Assembly: GCF_016545825.1 (NCBI RefSeq)
Contig: NC_052614.1
Coordinates: 32,451,072 to 32,515,071, forward strand
DNA length: 64,000 nt
Origin: Eucalyptus grandis
Taxonomy: Eukaryota > Streptophyta > Magnoliopsida > Myrtales > Myrtaceae
Reading direction: 5' to 3'
In this document: piece after piece, positions 1-11,032 of the stretch
Layout of the letters: each line of letters opens with the position of its first letter
How positions within the stretch are numbered: position 1 is the first letter of the stretch
The notes under the pieces: model-generated
Database searches by the model: none
Told to the model about the DNA's origin: nothing
The model's input: only the letters and a program-made list of their open reading frames with translations
Made by a program: the position numbers and the translations under genes

Positions 1-925
1 AAAAAGCTTCATAAACGTCGTCAGGCCTTTTAACGTACTTGCACCAAGAGGTATCTAACTCTTCTAAGAACCGGGATCAGATTGCGACCAGACAATGACA
101 ACCGGCAGCATCCAAAAGCTTCATATGATTGCCGGAGAGACATCCAATAAGTCCAACGTACCAAGCCCTTGAATTTCATATAGGCTTTCGTAATCCCAAA
201 CCATCACTTGCTTTAGACATTTTGATTGAGAAAGTTCCAACCTTCCAAGGGACTTGTACAATGAGAAATCCAACATTTACAAAAACTCAAGTTTATCAAG
301 ACATTGAATTTCAAGTGATTTGTAACTTTCTTTAACAACTCTAATCCAACAACTGCTTGAATTTTAACTAGATTTTCGCGATTTGCAATAGTCAGTCTTC
401 TCAAACCATTGATTTGTGGGATCTCTAGTCTTTTGATGGATATGCAAGAAAATATGAAAACTCTTCCAATAACCCGGACTTATCATGGCCTTGAATTTCA
501 ACAAGATTTGCGCAAAAGCATGCCTTTGATAGCTTCAGATGATCTAATTGTGAAAGATCCCGCCTTTCAATGGATTTGCATTATGACACATCTAACGTTT
601 CCAAGAACCCAAGATGGCCTTGGATTTTGGGAAGATTTTTGCAAGAATAAGCCTTCAACCGCGTTAGATGATTAAATTGTGAAAGGTCCAATCTTTTAAT
701 GGATTTGCATTAGAAAATATCCGACTCGTTTAAGAACTCTTACCTATGAAGGCCTTGAATTTCATATAGATTTTTGCAATGACTAGCATTTACTTTATGC
801 AAAGTGTTTCAATTGATAAAGATCCATCGTTTCTATGGAATTGCATGAGTTGATGTTCAATTCATACAAAAACTTTGATCTATCAATACCTCAAACTTCA
901 ACAAGATCATCTTTTTTTTTTTTAA
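1..925 (-). pseudogene. TIR-NBS-LRR-type leucine-rich repeat remnant
   Basis: Read on the minus strand, this block translates as repeated LRR units of the kind found in plant TNL immune receptors: 'LETLDVS', 'CKSIE', 'LSQLDHLKLS', 'LVEIQG'. At DNA level it is a diverged tandem array with a period of about 130 bp. Unit boundaries lie near 167, 299, 355, 489, 618, 753 and 889; the 299-355 unit is cut short. In-frame stops (for example after LDVS, around 570) and indels break every unit, so it cannot encode a receptor. TIR and NB-ARC domains are not seen and could lie outside the window. The family senses pathogen effectors in the cytoplasm; here only the sensing repeats survive. LRR identity is well supported; TNL rather than another LRR class is inferred from the repeat wording. 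Confidence 0.72.
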
Positions 926-1400
926 TTTCAAGGGAGCTTTCATTCAATCTAATATACAAGGTCATCAAGACCAGGCCAATTTAAACCCCTATCCGACCAA
1001 AAAAATACAAATTTGTACCCCTGCCCCGTCCATTATTGTCGATTCAAATATTTCATATGTTTATACGGGGAATCGAGAGATGCCTTTAAATTTTGACTAA
1101 AAATTTAATTGTTAATTGACTAAAAACAAACCCTAAGTCGTCGCCTTCTTGTGGTCCCCCACGTATGCACCGTACTGGCCTTAACAACTAACCCGCTGTC
1201 GCTTCTTTATGGAGAAGTAATGGAAGCGAACTCATATAATTGATGTAATATAATTGTTAATTGAGGTTGACTTAGAAAAGTGCTGAGCTGTTCCCTTCTA
1301 GCTCTAGGCATTTTCCGGTGAATGTCCCTTTCATTCGCAGCTCAAAGTGGGCCTTTCCTTTTCACTTTTAGTAGAAGTCTTCCTCTGCGCGGGCGAAGTC
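926..1400. other. no gene seen; flank of assembly gap
   Basis: AT-rich sequence with a T tract near 910-922. No convincing coding similarity on either strand. It ends at the N run. Confidence 0.5.
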
Positions 1401-1500
1401 NNNNNNNNNNNNNNNNNNNNNNNNNNNNNNNNNNNNNNNNNNNNNNNNNNNNNNNNNNNNNNNNNNNNNNNNNNNNNNNNNNNNNNNNNNNNNNNNNNNN
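1401..1500. other. assembly gap (100 N)
   Basis: Exactly 100 N, the usual placeholder for a gap of unknown size. Continuity between the LRR remnant and the LINE scrap on the other side is therefore not established. Confidence 0.98.
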
Positions 1501-1594
1501 TCTTTATTAAATTATAGCCATGTTCACTTTAAATCTGATGAAAAGATAAGAAGGTGAATCTTGTGGATTTTCTTAGATTTGCTCAAAACCGCGG

Positions 1595-1890
1595 GCGGAA
1601 TTGGTAGTTGGAGTTCTAGAAGGTTGTCTTTTGCTACAAGGCTATAGCTGACAAGCTCTGTCCATCGCAATATCTTTCCTCGTCTGTGCGGAGTTCTCTA
1701 TACATGCCTAAGAAGGTTACGAAGAAGATTGAGAGCTGTTGTAATCCCTTCTTGTGGTCTGGATATAATGGCAAAGCTACTGTTTCTGGGTTAATTTGAT
1801 GTATATCTCCCTAAAACGGAAGGTTGATTGGGTTTGAGACAAGATTCATCAGTGGAACAAGGCTGTTGCCATGAAACTTATAAAAGAATA
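1595..1890 (+). pseudogene. LINE reverse-transcriptase C-terminal scrap
   Basis: Frames on the plus strand give 'WSSRRLSFATRL', 'PKKVTKKIESCC', 'FLWSG' and 'WNKAVAMKLI'. This is the order seen in plant L1-type LINE ORF2 proteins between the reverse transcriptase and the zinc-binding (zf-RVT) domain. The reading frame changes several times and contains stops, so it is a dead fragment of roughly 100 codons. No RT catalytic box or tail is visible nearby; the 5' part may be in or beyond the N gap. Identification rests on several short motifs in the right order. Confidence 0.65.
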
Positions 1891-2689
1891 AGTGCTGCTC
1901 CAGTCGAGGATAAGATTAGAGAAGCTCATTTGAAATGGTTTAGAGAATAAGTTCAGGTGCCCTAGTTAGACGATGTGATCAAGGGATGGAAGCTTGGGGC
2001 CACACGGTTTAAATGCATAACTTAGTATTTTGCATGTACGTGGAATAATTATCTTATCTAACAAATGTCCAAAAGGATTTGTTCCAAAGTATGCTCCATG
2101 GAGAGTTGTTCTTTGTAGGAATAACTTAAGATTGACGGATGTAATCCAGATTAGTTTTGTTCAAATAGAATGCGTTCGGGAGTTTCGACTGTGATGGACT
2201 CGAAATGATTAATATATAACTGATCACTTATTGAGATAAGGCTTAAGTATCGATCGATTGTTGTGCTATATTAAACGACAGGCACAACATCCATACTGCG
2301 TGAATAGATGATGCACTTTGTCTATATCAAATGCATAATCTGAAGTTATGGGGAAATGCTTGGCAAGGATTTCTTTTCAGTTCTTTTAGTATGTTAAATC
2401 CTTAAAAATGTCCTAACAACTTAAATTACCAATGAAAATGTTGGTCAGTAAATTCTTTTACTAACCGTAATAGGTCTCTCTTGCATGTACACGTCCGATC
2501 TTATATCTGGAGCAAAACATCAGGGTTGGGTGACATCGTTCACCACATCGGGCATCATCATAGCTCTAGCCAAGACATGGTAGCTCCAAAATAAAAAATA
2601 GTAATAAAAAGATGAAAATAAAAATAAAAACGCTGAGGAAAGCTCTGATTCAAATTGTTAAAGTGCCATACCGCTTGAACATGGGATTA
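1891..2689. other. no gene seen
   Basis: Low-complexity AT-rich sequence including an A-rich run around 2585-2630. No ORF of interest and no clear element ends. Confidence 0.45.
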
Positions 2690-3280
2690 AAATAAACTTT
2701 ATATACACGCACGCTCAGATCATCCAAATGGCTCGACCTTTAAGATTGTATACTATCAAAATGGTAGAACATTGCAAGAGAGAGGAACTAGAGCTACAAG
2801 CTAGGTAAAATCCCACGTGGTTTATGCAGAGGTTACTTTTCTTTCATAAACTAAAAGGCCCGGGAAAGGCGACGAGCACTGCGGCGCCATCTTGCCCCAA
2901 TGGTTTTACGCCCAGTATAAAATGTTGAATTTGAGCTATAGTGTTTATGCACACCCGTATTTTAAGGGTATGAGGTTGGCGAACCCGTCACCACAACCCC
3001 ACTACGACACGTGCTGGTAGTCAAGAAATATTTCCGCATGAGAAATGTCATAGCTAAGCCACATAACCTAGCCGTTTAGAGATCTGCTCACAACTTGAAT
3101 TAAACTCATGGCCTTATAAATCAAGAAAACATAAAAATAAATGAAAAAAATAAAGATATAATCGGATAATCAAAATTTACATTCGCTCATACACATTCTA
3201 CCCACGTTCTCTGAAGAAAACTCCACACGCGCTGAAATATATGAGTCAACAAATCAGCTTTCTACAATCAAGAAAAAATA

Positions 3281-3396
3281 GGATCTCCGTTTGCCTTATT
3301 TTTATTTTTATTTTTTAACAGGAGGAAACATCCTTATCCATTCGGATCTCCATTTGCCTTATTTTCTTAAACAGGAGGAAACATCCTTATCCATTC
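3281..3396 (+). repeat. short tandem duplication, 2 units
   Basis: Units at 3281-3343 and 3344-3396 both start 'ggatctcc' and end 'catccttatccattc'. They differ mainly by a longer T-rich stretch in the first unit. It lies inside the part of copy 1 that copy 2 lacks. Confidence 0.85.
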
Positions 3397-3604
3397 CTCC
3401 TGTGCTTTAGAAGACAAAATAGATATAAGGCCAAGAATCTCATCTAATGGCAAAATAAGAGTCTCGTGTACGCCTTCAGAAGAGTCCAACTAATATGCGG
3501 TCAAACTGGACCGCTGATCTATATCCACTTCTCAAGGCCACAATTGACTTCAAAATAGGCAGGTCGTACACGGATTCAAACTCGAGACAATACTTAACAG
3601 GGTA

Positions 3605-3775
3605 TTGCTTCAGTAGCTGGGCGCAATTTTGGCCATGTGGTTGATGCGAGTTCGAACCCCAAGAGACAATGCTCCGATTTCACCTAAGTGGAGGAGGGGG
3701 TGGACCTTACACTCCTACGATGAGTTTATTATCCATTGCAAATTCCCTTCGTGATTATTAAAGGAAAATGATAAG
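3605..3775 (+). mobile_element. tRNA-like SINE candidate, copy 1
   Basis: A good RNA polymerase III box B (gagttcgaacccc, 3648-3660) lies about 40 bp downstream of a weak box-A-like stretch near 3611-3622. The following 110 bp match the equivalent stretch of the second copy at 8645-8815. Plant SINEs are short tRNA-derived elements of this design. A plain decayed tRNA is less likely because the downstream body is shared. Confidence 0.45.
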
Positions 3776-3985
3776 TGAGTGGACAACTGGCGAGACAAAG
3801 CAATGAGAACGGAAGATTAAAAACATGGAAAAAGAAAAGGGGGGATCCAAATGGAGATGATGAGCGAGAATCAGTCAATGACGTTCAGAAAAGGAGTTCG
3901 TAGTAGGCTGTAACAAGTGGAGGTTCCGCCACATTTTCTGGAGTGGGAAACCAGCAATAATTAATAGTGTAAGTTGCTTTCTATC

Positions 3986-5139
3986 ATATTTTGGTTGTCA
4001 TTTGCAGACAACTTTCGCTAGTTTTATATAAACTACAGATGACAAATTTTGACTCTATATGAAGAAGAAATCATGCAACGAATGGGTGTCTAACTTGTAC
4101 AAATGGTATTTCGAACTTGAAACGGGCATGAAAAAAATTAACGATACACTACCTGGACTTACGACTTTTTACTAGTGAAGCAAAAAAGATATGGAGTTGT
4201 TCCAATATGAAGAGAACTACATCCACGGTTACATCATATTAAATTTTGGTTGATTTTGTGAAAAAATCATGAAAATTGAAAATCGACACTTTGGCCCCTA
4301 AATCTTTTGTACTAATATGAATTTTTTCAAACAAGGAACACATCTTGCACATGATCGAACTAAGTCACTCCTGTCGTATAATACAAAATTCATTTGACTG
4401 CCCCAAAAGTAAAAATAAATCACGCTCCCGTTGCGTGTCTACAACTAATTCACCACCGCGTATTTGCGATGTAATTGACATAGACAGTCAGCAAATAGAC
4501 TTCAATACTTGCAACAGAAACAGGGATCGGAGTTCTTCCACGTGACCTGAATAAACCACAACATGTTTGTATAACACAGACAATCATCTTTCCAACTTAG
4601 TTTTATGACTGCTTTTCAGTAACTTATGCATAATAGTTCTATTAAAATCAGAATTATTGTTCAATAGTTTAATGTAGTCGAGACCAAGGGATTACTAGCT
4701 TGGATTTTTAAACTTGTATAAAAGGAAAATAATAATGAAAGTATAATCCTTTAAAATGTGATTGAAGATTGATGTAAATAAAATAAAAGATAAATCACCT
4801 TAAATTTAAAAAAGAATCAAATAAACTAAATTTCATTTCAATTTGCGATTACCTGAATTTTGGTCATTAATAATTCTAGGGTTTTTCCTTTTAAACTTAC
4901 CTTTAAGCCAAAAAAAAAAAAATATATTTATGGGAATCAAATTCCAACGAGTGAGACTATGATTTCGGTTTCCTTGGGAGATTGTGGGGGTGCAGATAGC
5001 ATTGTTGATTTGCTTAGAGTAACGGTGCAGTCAGCGAAGCATTTTCCTAAAAGATATTATAGAACTCATTGCGCGACAAATTCAATTTTGGTCTATATGC
5101 TATGTTTCCAACACGCCTAGCCTCCCCCAGTTAACTAGA
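3986..5139. other. no gene seen
   Basis: AT-rich sequence with A/T homopolymer runs (for example 4911-4922). ORFs here are short and have no recognisable motif. Confidence 0.45.
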
Positions 5140-5331
5140 TTCACGAACTTTAATTTAAGAGCGTGGACACACCAGAATAATTAGACTTTTGAGGACCTTG
5201 GACTCACGAGTAACGGTGTATTTGACCTTGATTGATGTATAGAAAATTGCTTCTCTTCGGTGGAGGGGTCTATCACAATTCTTTGATTCGTGGAAATGAA
5301 GAAAAGACCAACCTTTTCATTAATTTCCTCT
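5140..5331 (+). pseudogene. RNase-H-like scrap, copy 1 of a direct repeat
   Basis: Pairs with 5803-6011: shared 'gagcgtgg.acacc', 'tttgaggac', 'acggtgtatttga', 'gtggaaatgaa'. A plus-strand frame gives 'SLIRGNEEKTNLF', which echoes the end of the RNase H domain of plant LINEs ('V.HV.REGN..AD..A'). It is too short and decayed for a firm call. Confidence 0.35.
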
Positions 5332-5802
5332 AATTTTAGTTATGGAAAATGCTCAATCATGACATTTATCTTAAAAAGATTTTCATGGGCAAACTTGTAT
5401 ATATAGCAATTTTTATTATTCAATACTTGTTTTTTTATTATTCCCATAAGATATTGGATTAAGATTTGATGAAAGAAATAAAGTTTTTGTTGAATAATAA
5501 TATGAGGACTAGTCCTGGTAACAAAAAACATAGAAAGGACTAAAATTGACCAATTCTAATAGCACGTGGGTCAAAAGTGTAATTTTAGTAGAATCATGTA
5601 TATGTAGGTGCCACACGTCGATTTGGCAGTGCTCACTTGCCATGTTCCATCCACGTTTTGACTGGATATTAATTTACTTTTGAAATTGTCGCCGGAGACA
5701 AGTTGGGACACTAAATTATTACAAAACATAGTATAGGGACCAAATTAAATTTGGCTAATGGTACGGGGACTACTTTTCCATTTTCATCTCGAGTCTACCA
5801 GG
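5332..5802. other. no gene seen
   Basis: Contains 'agggactaaaattg'-type stretches (around 5530-5560, 5735-5765), common in decayed plant repeats. No element ends could be matched. Confidence 0.4.
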
Positions 5803-6011
5803 TGTACGAACATTACTTTACGAGCGTGGGAACACCTGAATGATAAACTTTGAGGACTTAGGACTGACTAGCAACAATGTATTTGATCACATTCTTGATC
5901 AAGGAACTCTTATCATATATCCAAATATGCGATTCTTTGGTAAGAGGGTGTGTCACGTCTCTTTGGTCCGTGGGAATGAACAGAACGCCGACTTTTTCAC
6001 CGCCCATCTTG
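5803..6011 (+). pseudogene. RNase-H-like scrap, copy 2 of a direct repeat
   Basis: The plus frame starting at 5840 (74 codons) contains 'VCHVSLVRGNEQNADFFTAHL' broken here as 'VCHVSLVRGNEQ' and 'NADFFTAHL'. It resembles the final helix region of RNase H domains (RVT_3) in plant non-LTR elements, where H, N and AD are conserved. It is the better preserved of two direct copies spaced about 660 bp apart. No upstream RNase H catalytic motifs were found, so this is a remnant at best. Confidence 0.4.
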
Positions 6012-6889
6012 AAAACATGCCTGCCTTTCGATTTAGAAAGAAGATTATCATAGAATTAGAATAAAATAAATATCACATACAATTGCCAGGATCAGCTCGC
6101 ACAAACACAGGGTCTCCTTTCACTCATGACTATTCCAATCATAATGTATTTTTTTATGGTATATTAATGACTCGTGTCGAAATTAGAATGAAATGAACAT
6201 TTAGCATTCCACTTATAACGCATGGAACTTCGCAGCGCACACGTTATGACAATGGGAGAAATAAGATTTCTCAATTTACGCAGGAGTGTTTCTCGTTTTA
6301 AATGTCCCTTTTCTTAGGACCATTATTGGGACCATTATTGTATGTCAAAGTTACATAATGGATAAAAGAAATTTAATATGGAAAACTATAAGTGAAATTG
6401 ATCAAATTATTGCATAAACAAATACGGCTATGGAGCCAGGATATAGAGTGAGGAGGGTCAATCATTTAGAAGCATTGTGTCACAAAGTTTTCAATTCAGC
6501 GCAAAGCACTCATACCGCCATTTTGAGCTCTACTTCATGATTCCAAACTTGCAAGCTCTTTATTTTGGACATTGAGCTTAATTTTTGGTTGATTTAGTTC
6601 AATGGAAAGGTCCATGAAGTACTCGCACTACTTATAACATGCATTAAAACTCAGTTTTATATTAGTGTTCAATCTCGTCAACCGGTCAGATATCATGAAT
6701 TAAACAAAATAGTCACCACAAGGTTGGGTAACCATCAAACTAAGTTTGAGCAACTCTAAAGTAGCTCAAACTTACTATGTCAACATGCACAATGTACTTT
6801 AAATTTGAAATGTCTTGAAAATAGTTGCAATATTTTAAGTAAGATGGAGGTTAGTTCATTACTTAATCAGATGAAGGTTGCTAATTCGT
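6012..6889. other. no gene seen
   Basis: AT-rich sequence without recognisable coding or repeat structure. Confidence 0.45.
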
Positions 6890-7360
6890 TCATATAAATG
6901 ATGATGATTTCGTAAAAGAATCGCTAGATTCAGAATGTCGATAAAGAAGGCAAATAATTGGTGTTAAGATATCCCTAACTCTGGTAATTCCAAAAGGTGT
7001 CAATAATCTACAATTAACTCATAAGTTAAACGTAGAAAAGTTGATAACTCCAGTGAATAAAAAGAAAGTAATTTCGACTAAGAGTTGGTAGATTTCAAAT
7101 GTTACTGAGCAAGACAAATTTGAGTGGGCAACTAAATTGAAATGAAAGTTCATAACATAATACATACTGCTTAGTAATTTAATCAAGGAAAGTGATAATT
7201 TCATAAAAGAGTTTGTAAATTAAAATGTTGATTAGCGAGACAAATAAAATTTGGTAAATCAATAGAAAGCTTATACATGTATAAAATATTCCCAGAAAGA
7301 CACTTGATAAGTAACTCAACTAAAAGTTGGTAATTAAAATCATCAAAATCATGTCCAGAT
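6890..7360 (+). repeat. diverged short tandem repeats
   Basis: Related phrases recur about every 100-150 bp: 'gatgatttcgtaaaag', 'gataatttcataaaag', 'gaatgtcgataaag', 'aatgttgattagcgagacaaata', 'agagttggtag', 'aaaagttggtaatt'. Units are too diverged to give an exact period by eye. Confidence 0.4.
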
Positions 7361-8129
7361 GAATTTGTTAATCATCACGTGAGAATGTCGATATGGGCCA
7401 CATTCTAACAATTAAGAACAAGAACAAACTTCCCACGATAGCCAGAGAAGGTTGTTTGCTTAATTATTTGTTTGTTTTAAGGTCTTTTGTTGATTTTTAA
7501 TGGCATTCAGTGATCTTTTCATGTAATTTTCTTAATGAAATGATATGTCATTTATAGATTGGTAGTACTTACGAAGATTATTGATACAGTTAATATGTCC
7601 AACCTAAATATATGCAAAGAGTATATGAAGATTATATAAACCTTAGATACTTTAACACCCCATTATGCGTACAAGGTGAATTAATATACAAGGTGAATTA
7701 ATAACGAGACTTAAAATATCCTTTTAAGAAATTAGGAAGTTGCACGTACTGGTTTGGTTACGTGACAGTATTCACCTCGCATGCTCTTACTTAATTTTTT
7801 CGACTTTTTCATAGGAATATATATATTGTTGAGAGGCTGGCTAATTATTATGTATATTTACTTAGGGCGGCTTCTTTTGAACTCCATAAAGGGAGGAGAC
7901 AGGCTAACTTAAAGTGAAGGTATGAGTAAGACCGTTGTTGTGGGAAGATTCATGAATGCCACGTATTTCTTAATAAGTTAGGCACCTCCCTAATTATTAT
8001 TTAATAAAATTCCTTTTGATGGCCAATCAAACTTCTCAAATTAATAAATCTCATAGGTCAAACGCCGTTCACTTTGTCATTTCAGATATGATGGCCACAA
8101 AAAAAAGAACAAAGGAAATACCTGAGGAG
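7361..8129. other. no gene seen
   Basis: No coding similarity. A small duplication of 'tacaaggtgaattaata' sits at about 7670-7704. Confidence 0.45.
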
Positions 8130-8975
8130 GACTAAAATAAGCTATCATCCAATGGCTTACACTTTTAGATTGTAGACTTTCAACACGGTCATACATTGCA
8201 TGACAAAGGTGCTAGAGCTGTAAGATAGGTAAAATCCCACCTTGTATAAGCACGGGTTAAATTTCTTTTCTATAAACTAAAAGAGTGAGGAAAGGCAATC
8301 AGCAATACAATCCCCTTTTAAGTGTTGAAATAAGGGTCCTGTATATATTGTGGAATGTTCAGTTTGAATCATGACTATTTCATAGTAACTGTGATCCAAA
8401 GTCTAAGGTTGGCGAGCCATTCACCAAAATCTTACCAAAATTCATGCTAATAGCTTCAAAATCTCTACACAATACATGTTGTAACTAAGCAATGCAATCA
8501 AGCTATTTGGAAGTTTGCTCACAACGTGACCTCATAGAAATTGTCGCAACCTTTTTTTCAGCGCCTTATTGCGCGAGCGCCTGCGGAGGTTAATGGCTTG
8601 CTAAGTCGATTAAGCTTAGCTCAAGCTCTCCAAAGCCCACCTCATCACGACTTATGGTCTAATGGTGGGTGCAGCTTTGACCATACAATTGGTGCAAGTT
8701 TAAACCACCTAAGCCAATGCACCGATCTCACTAGAGGGGCGGGAAAGGATGACCTTATGCTCTTGCGAGGACTTTACTTGTCACAGATTCCCTTCACCAT
8801 TATTGAAAAAGGAAAAAAGAAGAAGAGAGGGATCCAAATGGAGATAACGAATGTGAATCACATGAACAAAGTTAATAAATGAAATTCGAAAATCTATTAC
8901 CTACAACTAGTGAAGGTTCAACCACATTTTAACATATTCTATGATTCCACAACCAATGAATGGCATTTCCTATGT
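8130..8975 (+). repeat. diverged dispersed repeat, copy 2
   Basis: Second copy of the repeat at 2690-3985, same orientation, about 5.4 kb downstream. The shared anchors are listed under copy 1. A 113-codon frame across 8541-8882 is a by-product of the SINE-like stretch and has no recognisable domain. Confidence 0.6.
8645..8815 (+). mobile_element. tRNA-like SINE candidate, copy 2
   Basis: Box-A-like 'tggtctaatggtggg' (8655-8669) and a decayed box B 'gcaagtttaaaccacc' (8694-8709) with tRNA-like spacing. The body then matches the copy at 3605-3775, ending near 'ccttcaccattattgaaaaagga'. Present at the same relative place in both large repeats, so it was probably there before they duplicated. 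Confidence 0.45.
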
Positions 8976-9254
8976 AATAAAGTTGTAGGGGAAATTATAA
9001 AACTCGTCCTCATACTATTACATGATTCAATTTTAGTTCCTACACTATAATCCCCACCTTGTCTCTGGTAAGGCAAAATTCAACTTTCTTCTAGATGTGG
9101 ACGAAATATGCTTAGTCAGCACCAACAAATCAACACGTGGTGCTTGCATGTACAAGTTTCCAAAAGCATTTTACTTTTGGCCTTTGCACGTTTAAGAATA
9201 TTTCATTTTGGTCCTTGTACTTTGTTTTAGTTAAACAACTAGTCCCTGAATTAC
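8976..9254. other. no gene seen
   Basis: Spacer between the dispersed repeat and the LINE tail. No recognisable features. Confidence 0.4.
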
Positions 9255-9750
9255 TATATTTTTTTTGGGTCAAAAACGGATAAATATTATATAATCTAAC
9301 CAAGAGTGCCACTGTTTGCCAAAATATCAGTACAAAGAAGATCCAAAAGAGGTGGGGAGGGGAAACAACCCAGTTCATGGGGAGACTTCGGTGCCCATGG
9401 GCTTTCGCGGCCCGCCAGCAATCCGATTGGCTTCTCTCCTACAATGCACGAGTCGTAAGTTAGGAAACAGGAGCAGCGCCGCAGCCTCTCGGACTAGCGC
9501 ATGGATCTCCGATGGCGTCAAGCAAGGAAGATGCACGGCTTCTACGAGTACTAGGCAGTCGGATTCAAAGATAAGTTGTTCATTTTCCATTCCTTTCTGC
9601 AACAGGTTTTGGAAGGTGAGTGTGAGGGCTTGTACCTCTGTCTGCATAGCCGAAGAGGTTGTAATACTGCTGGTGAATCCATCAACGAGCCGGCTGGAGT
9701 GATCACGACTGACAGACGCCCCCCAACCCTCGTTTGGTGCAGTGGGAAAG
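9255..9750 (-). pseudogene. LINE 1, 3' end: C-terminal RNase H domain and poly(A)
   Basis: Minus-strand frames give RNase H motifs of plant L1-type LINEs: 'EVQALTLTF' (family Glu, near 9640), 'ESDCLVLVEA' (family Asp, near 9560) and 'RREANRIAG' near the C-terminus. A frameshift lies near 9390, after which the tail 'PPHLF' continues in another frame. A T run on the plus strand (around 9261-9269) is the poly(A) tail of the LINE and marks its 3' end. The first catalytic Asp motif is on the far side of element C1 at 19276, so the two parts were one unit before C1 arrived. A LINE domain is the best reading; host 'RNase H-like' genes derived from LINEs look the same. Confidence 0.78.
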
Positions 9751-10658
9751 TGATATTGCTAGTATGAGTACCTAGAGGGGGGTGAATAGGTATATAAAGA
9801 ATTTTTCTCAAGCAATTGCACAATACTAGACAGTTGAAGGAAACGATAATCAAAGTAAGACTGAGAGAAGAGAAAATTTAACACACGGTTTATAGTGGTT
9901 CGGCTTATATCAAGCCTACTTCCACTCTTTTCTTCACCGACAGCCTATTGGCTGGATTCCACTATGAACAAGAGAGAGGTTACAGCACAGCTTTGCCTTG
10001 ATTCCACAAAGTGTAGATGTTCTACCACACCTCCTCAAGATTTCTCACAAATATAGACTCTCTCTTTCGTATACAAGTATTCGCTCAAAGGATTTGTCTA
10101 AACGAAAAGGAGCTTCAGACTTTGGAATTCTTCTATCACACACACCTTGAACAACTAAGACAGTCTTCCTTATATACTCCTTTATGCCATCATACCAGTT
10201 GGCACTTACCAAAGGAATTCCTCCAATCTACCCGTTGGACGGAATCAATTAGGAAGATTGTTCAAGCTATAAAAGGAACGTGTTGATAGCCCATCAATCC
10301 TGTTCGCCCATACAATCAGGATCTCGGTTTCCATAAGCAGAACCTTCCAATAATATTTAGGCAATCACCGGATCTTCAATTATAAAATCAATCTTCGATC
10401 AATCAAAGGACTCCGTTTAAGTCTTCTCCAGCCATGAGATCTTCTCCAGTTGATAAGGTTAAATCCTCAACGAAACATCAAGTTATGGATAACCTTTCTT
10501 CAACGGATTAGTGACTGTCAATGAGGATAGACTTTGAGTCTTGAGTCTGGCTGTCTCAAGGTCTTCAGACTTTAAATAGCAGAGTCTGCAAGCCTTCGCA
10601 CTAGACTGATAGAAACGATTTGTCAACTTCAAAACACTTCAAGAAGATTTCTCCAACA
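9751..10658 (-). repeat. C1 3' LTR
   Basis: 908 bp. On the minus strand it starts TGTTGGAGAAATC and ends GCAATATCA. It differs from the other C1 LTR by scattered substitutions and single-base indels only. Confidence 0.93.
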
Positions 10659-10660
10659 AT

Positions 10661-10671
10661 CTCCCCTTTTT
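10661..10671 (-). promoter_or_regulatory. C1 polypurine tract
   Basis: Minus-strand AAAAAGGGGAG, two bases from the 3' LTR. This is the expected plus-strand DNA primer site for reverse transcription. Confidence 0.8.
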
Positions 10672-10983
10672 GATGGTGACAAAACTTTCCCCGCAGATTT
10701 GGATATCTTTGACCGCAAAACATTTCTCAAACACATATGCATATTTTATAGAGGTAAATGTCTTAACAGAATAACACTAGAATCTGCAACCACGAAAATA
10801 GGTTAGTCCAAGATATGATGAAGCCATCCATAAGATATTAATATTAGTTAATAGAAGCAGTCAAGTCCAAGTCTAGTTCAGTTCTCATCCAGAAACAAAC
10901 CAAAGTCAAACAGATTCAAACCACAAAACAATCCAACAAACAATTAAAAGTTGAATGAAATTTTTTTGATCAAATCTTGCATC

Positions 10984-10995
10984 TCTCCCCTTTTT
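10984..10995 (-). promoter_or_regulatory. C1 second polypurine tract
   Basis: Minus-strand AAAAAGGGGAGA just after the third ORF, about 325 bp inside the terminal tract. Repeated polypurine tracts are a known mark of Sireviruses. The same extra tract occurs in C2 at 31009-31021. Confidence 0.7.
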
Positions 10996-11032
10996 GTCAT
11001 CATTAAAAAGGATGAGATGAAGTTAAGATTGC

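Larger units (their letters stand above)
2690..3985 (+). repeat. diverged dispersed repeat, copy 1
   Basis: Matches 8130-8975 in the same orientation through many short anchors, in the same order: 'ctagagct..aag.taggtaaaatcccac', 'taaactaaaag', 'gaggttggcgaaccc', 'gctcacaac', 'gggatccaaatggaga', 'gaggttc..ccacatttt'. Copy 1 is longer because it holds about 450 bp (around 3125-3600) absent from copy 2. No coding capacity or terminal repeats seen. The nature of the parent element is unknown. Confidence 0.6.

Noticed and set aside
1322..1510. Open frame of 62 codons across the N gap
   Set aside because: More than half of it is N.
9316..9702. 128-codon frame on the plus strand
   Set aside because: It is the opposite strand of the LINE RNase H domain.
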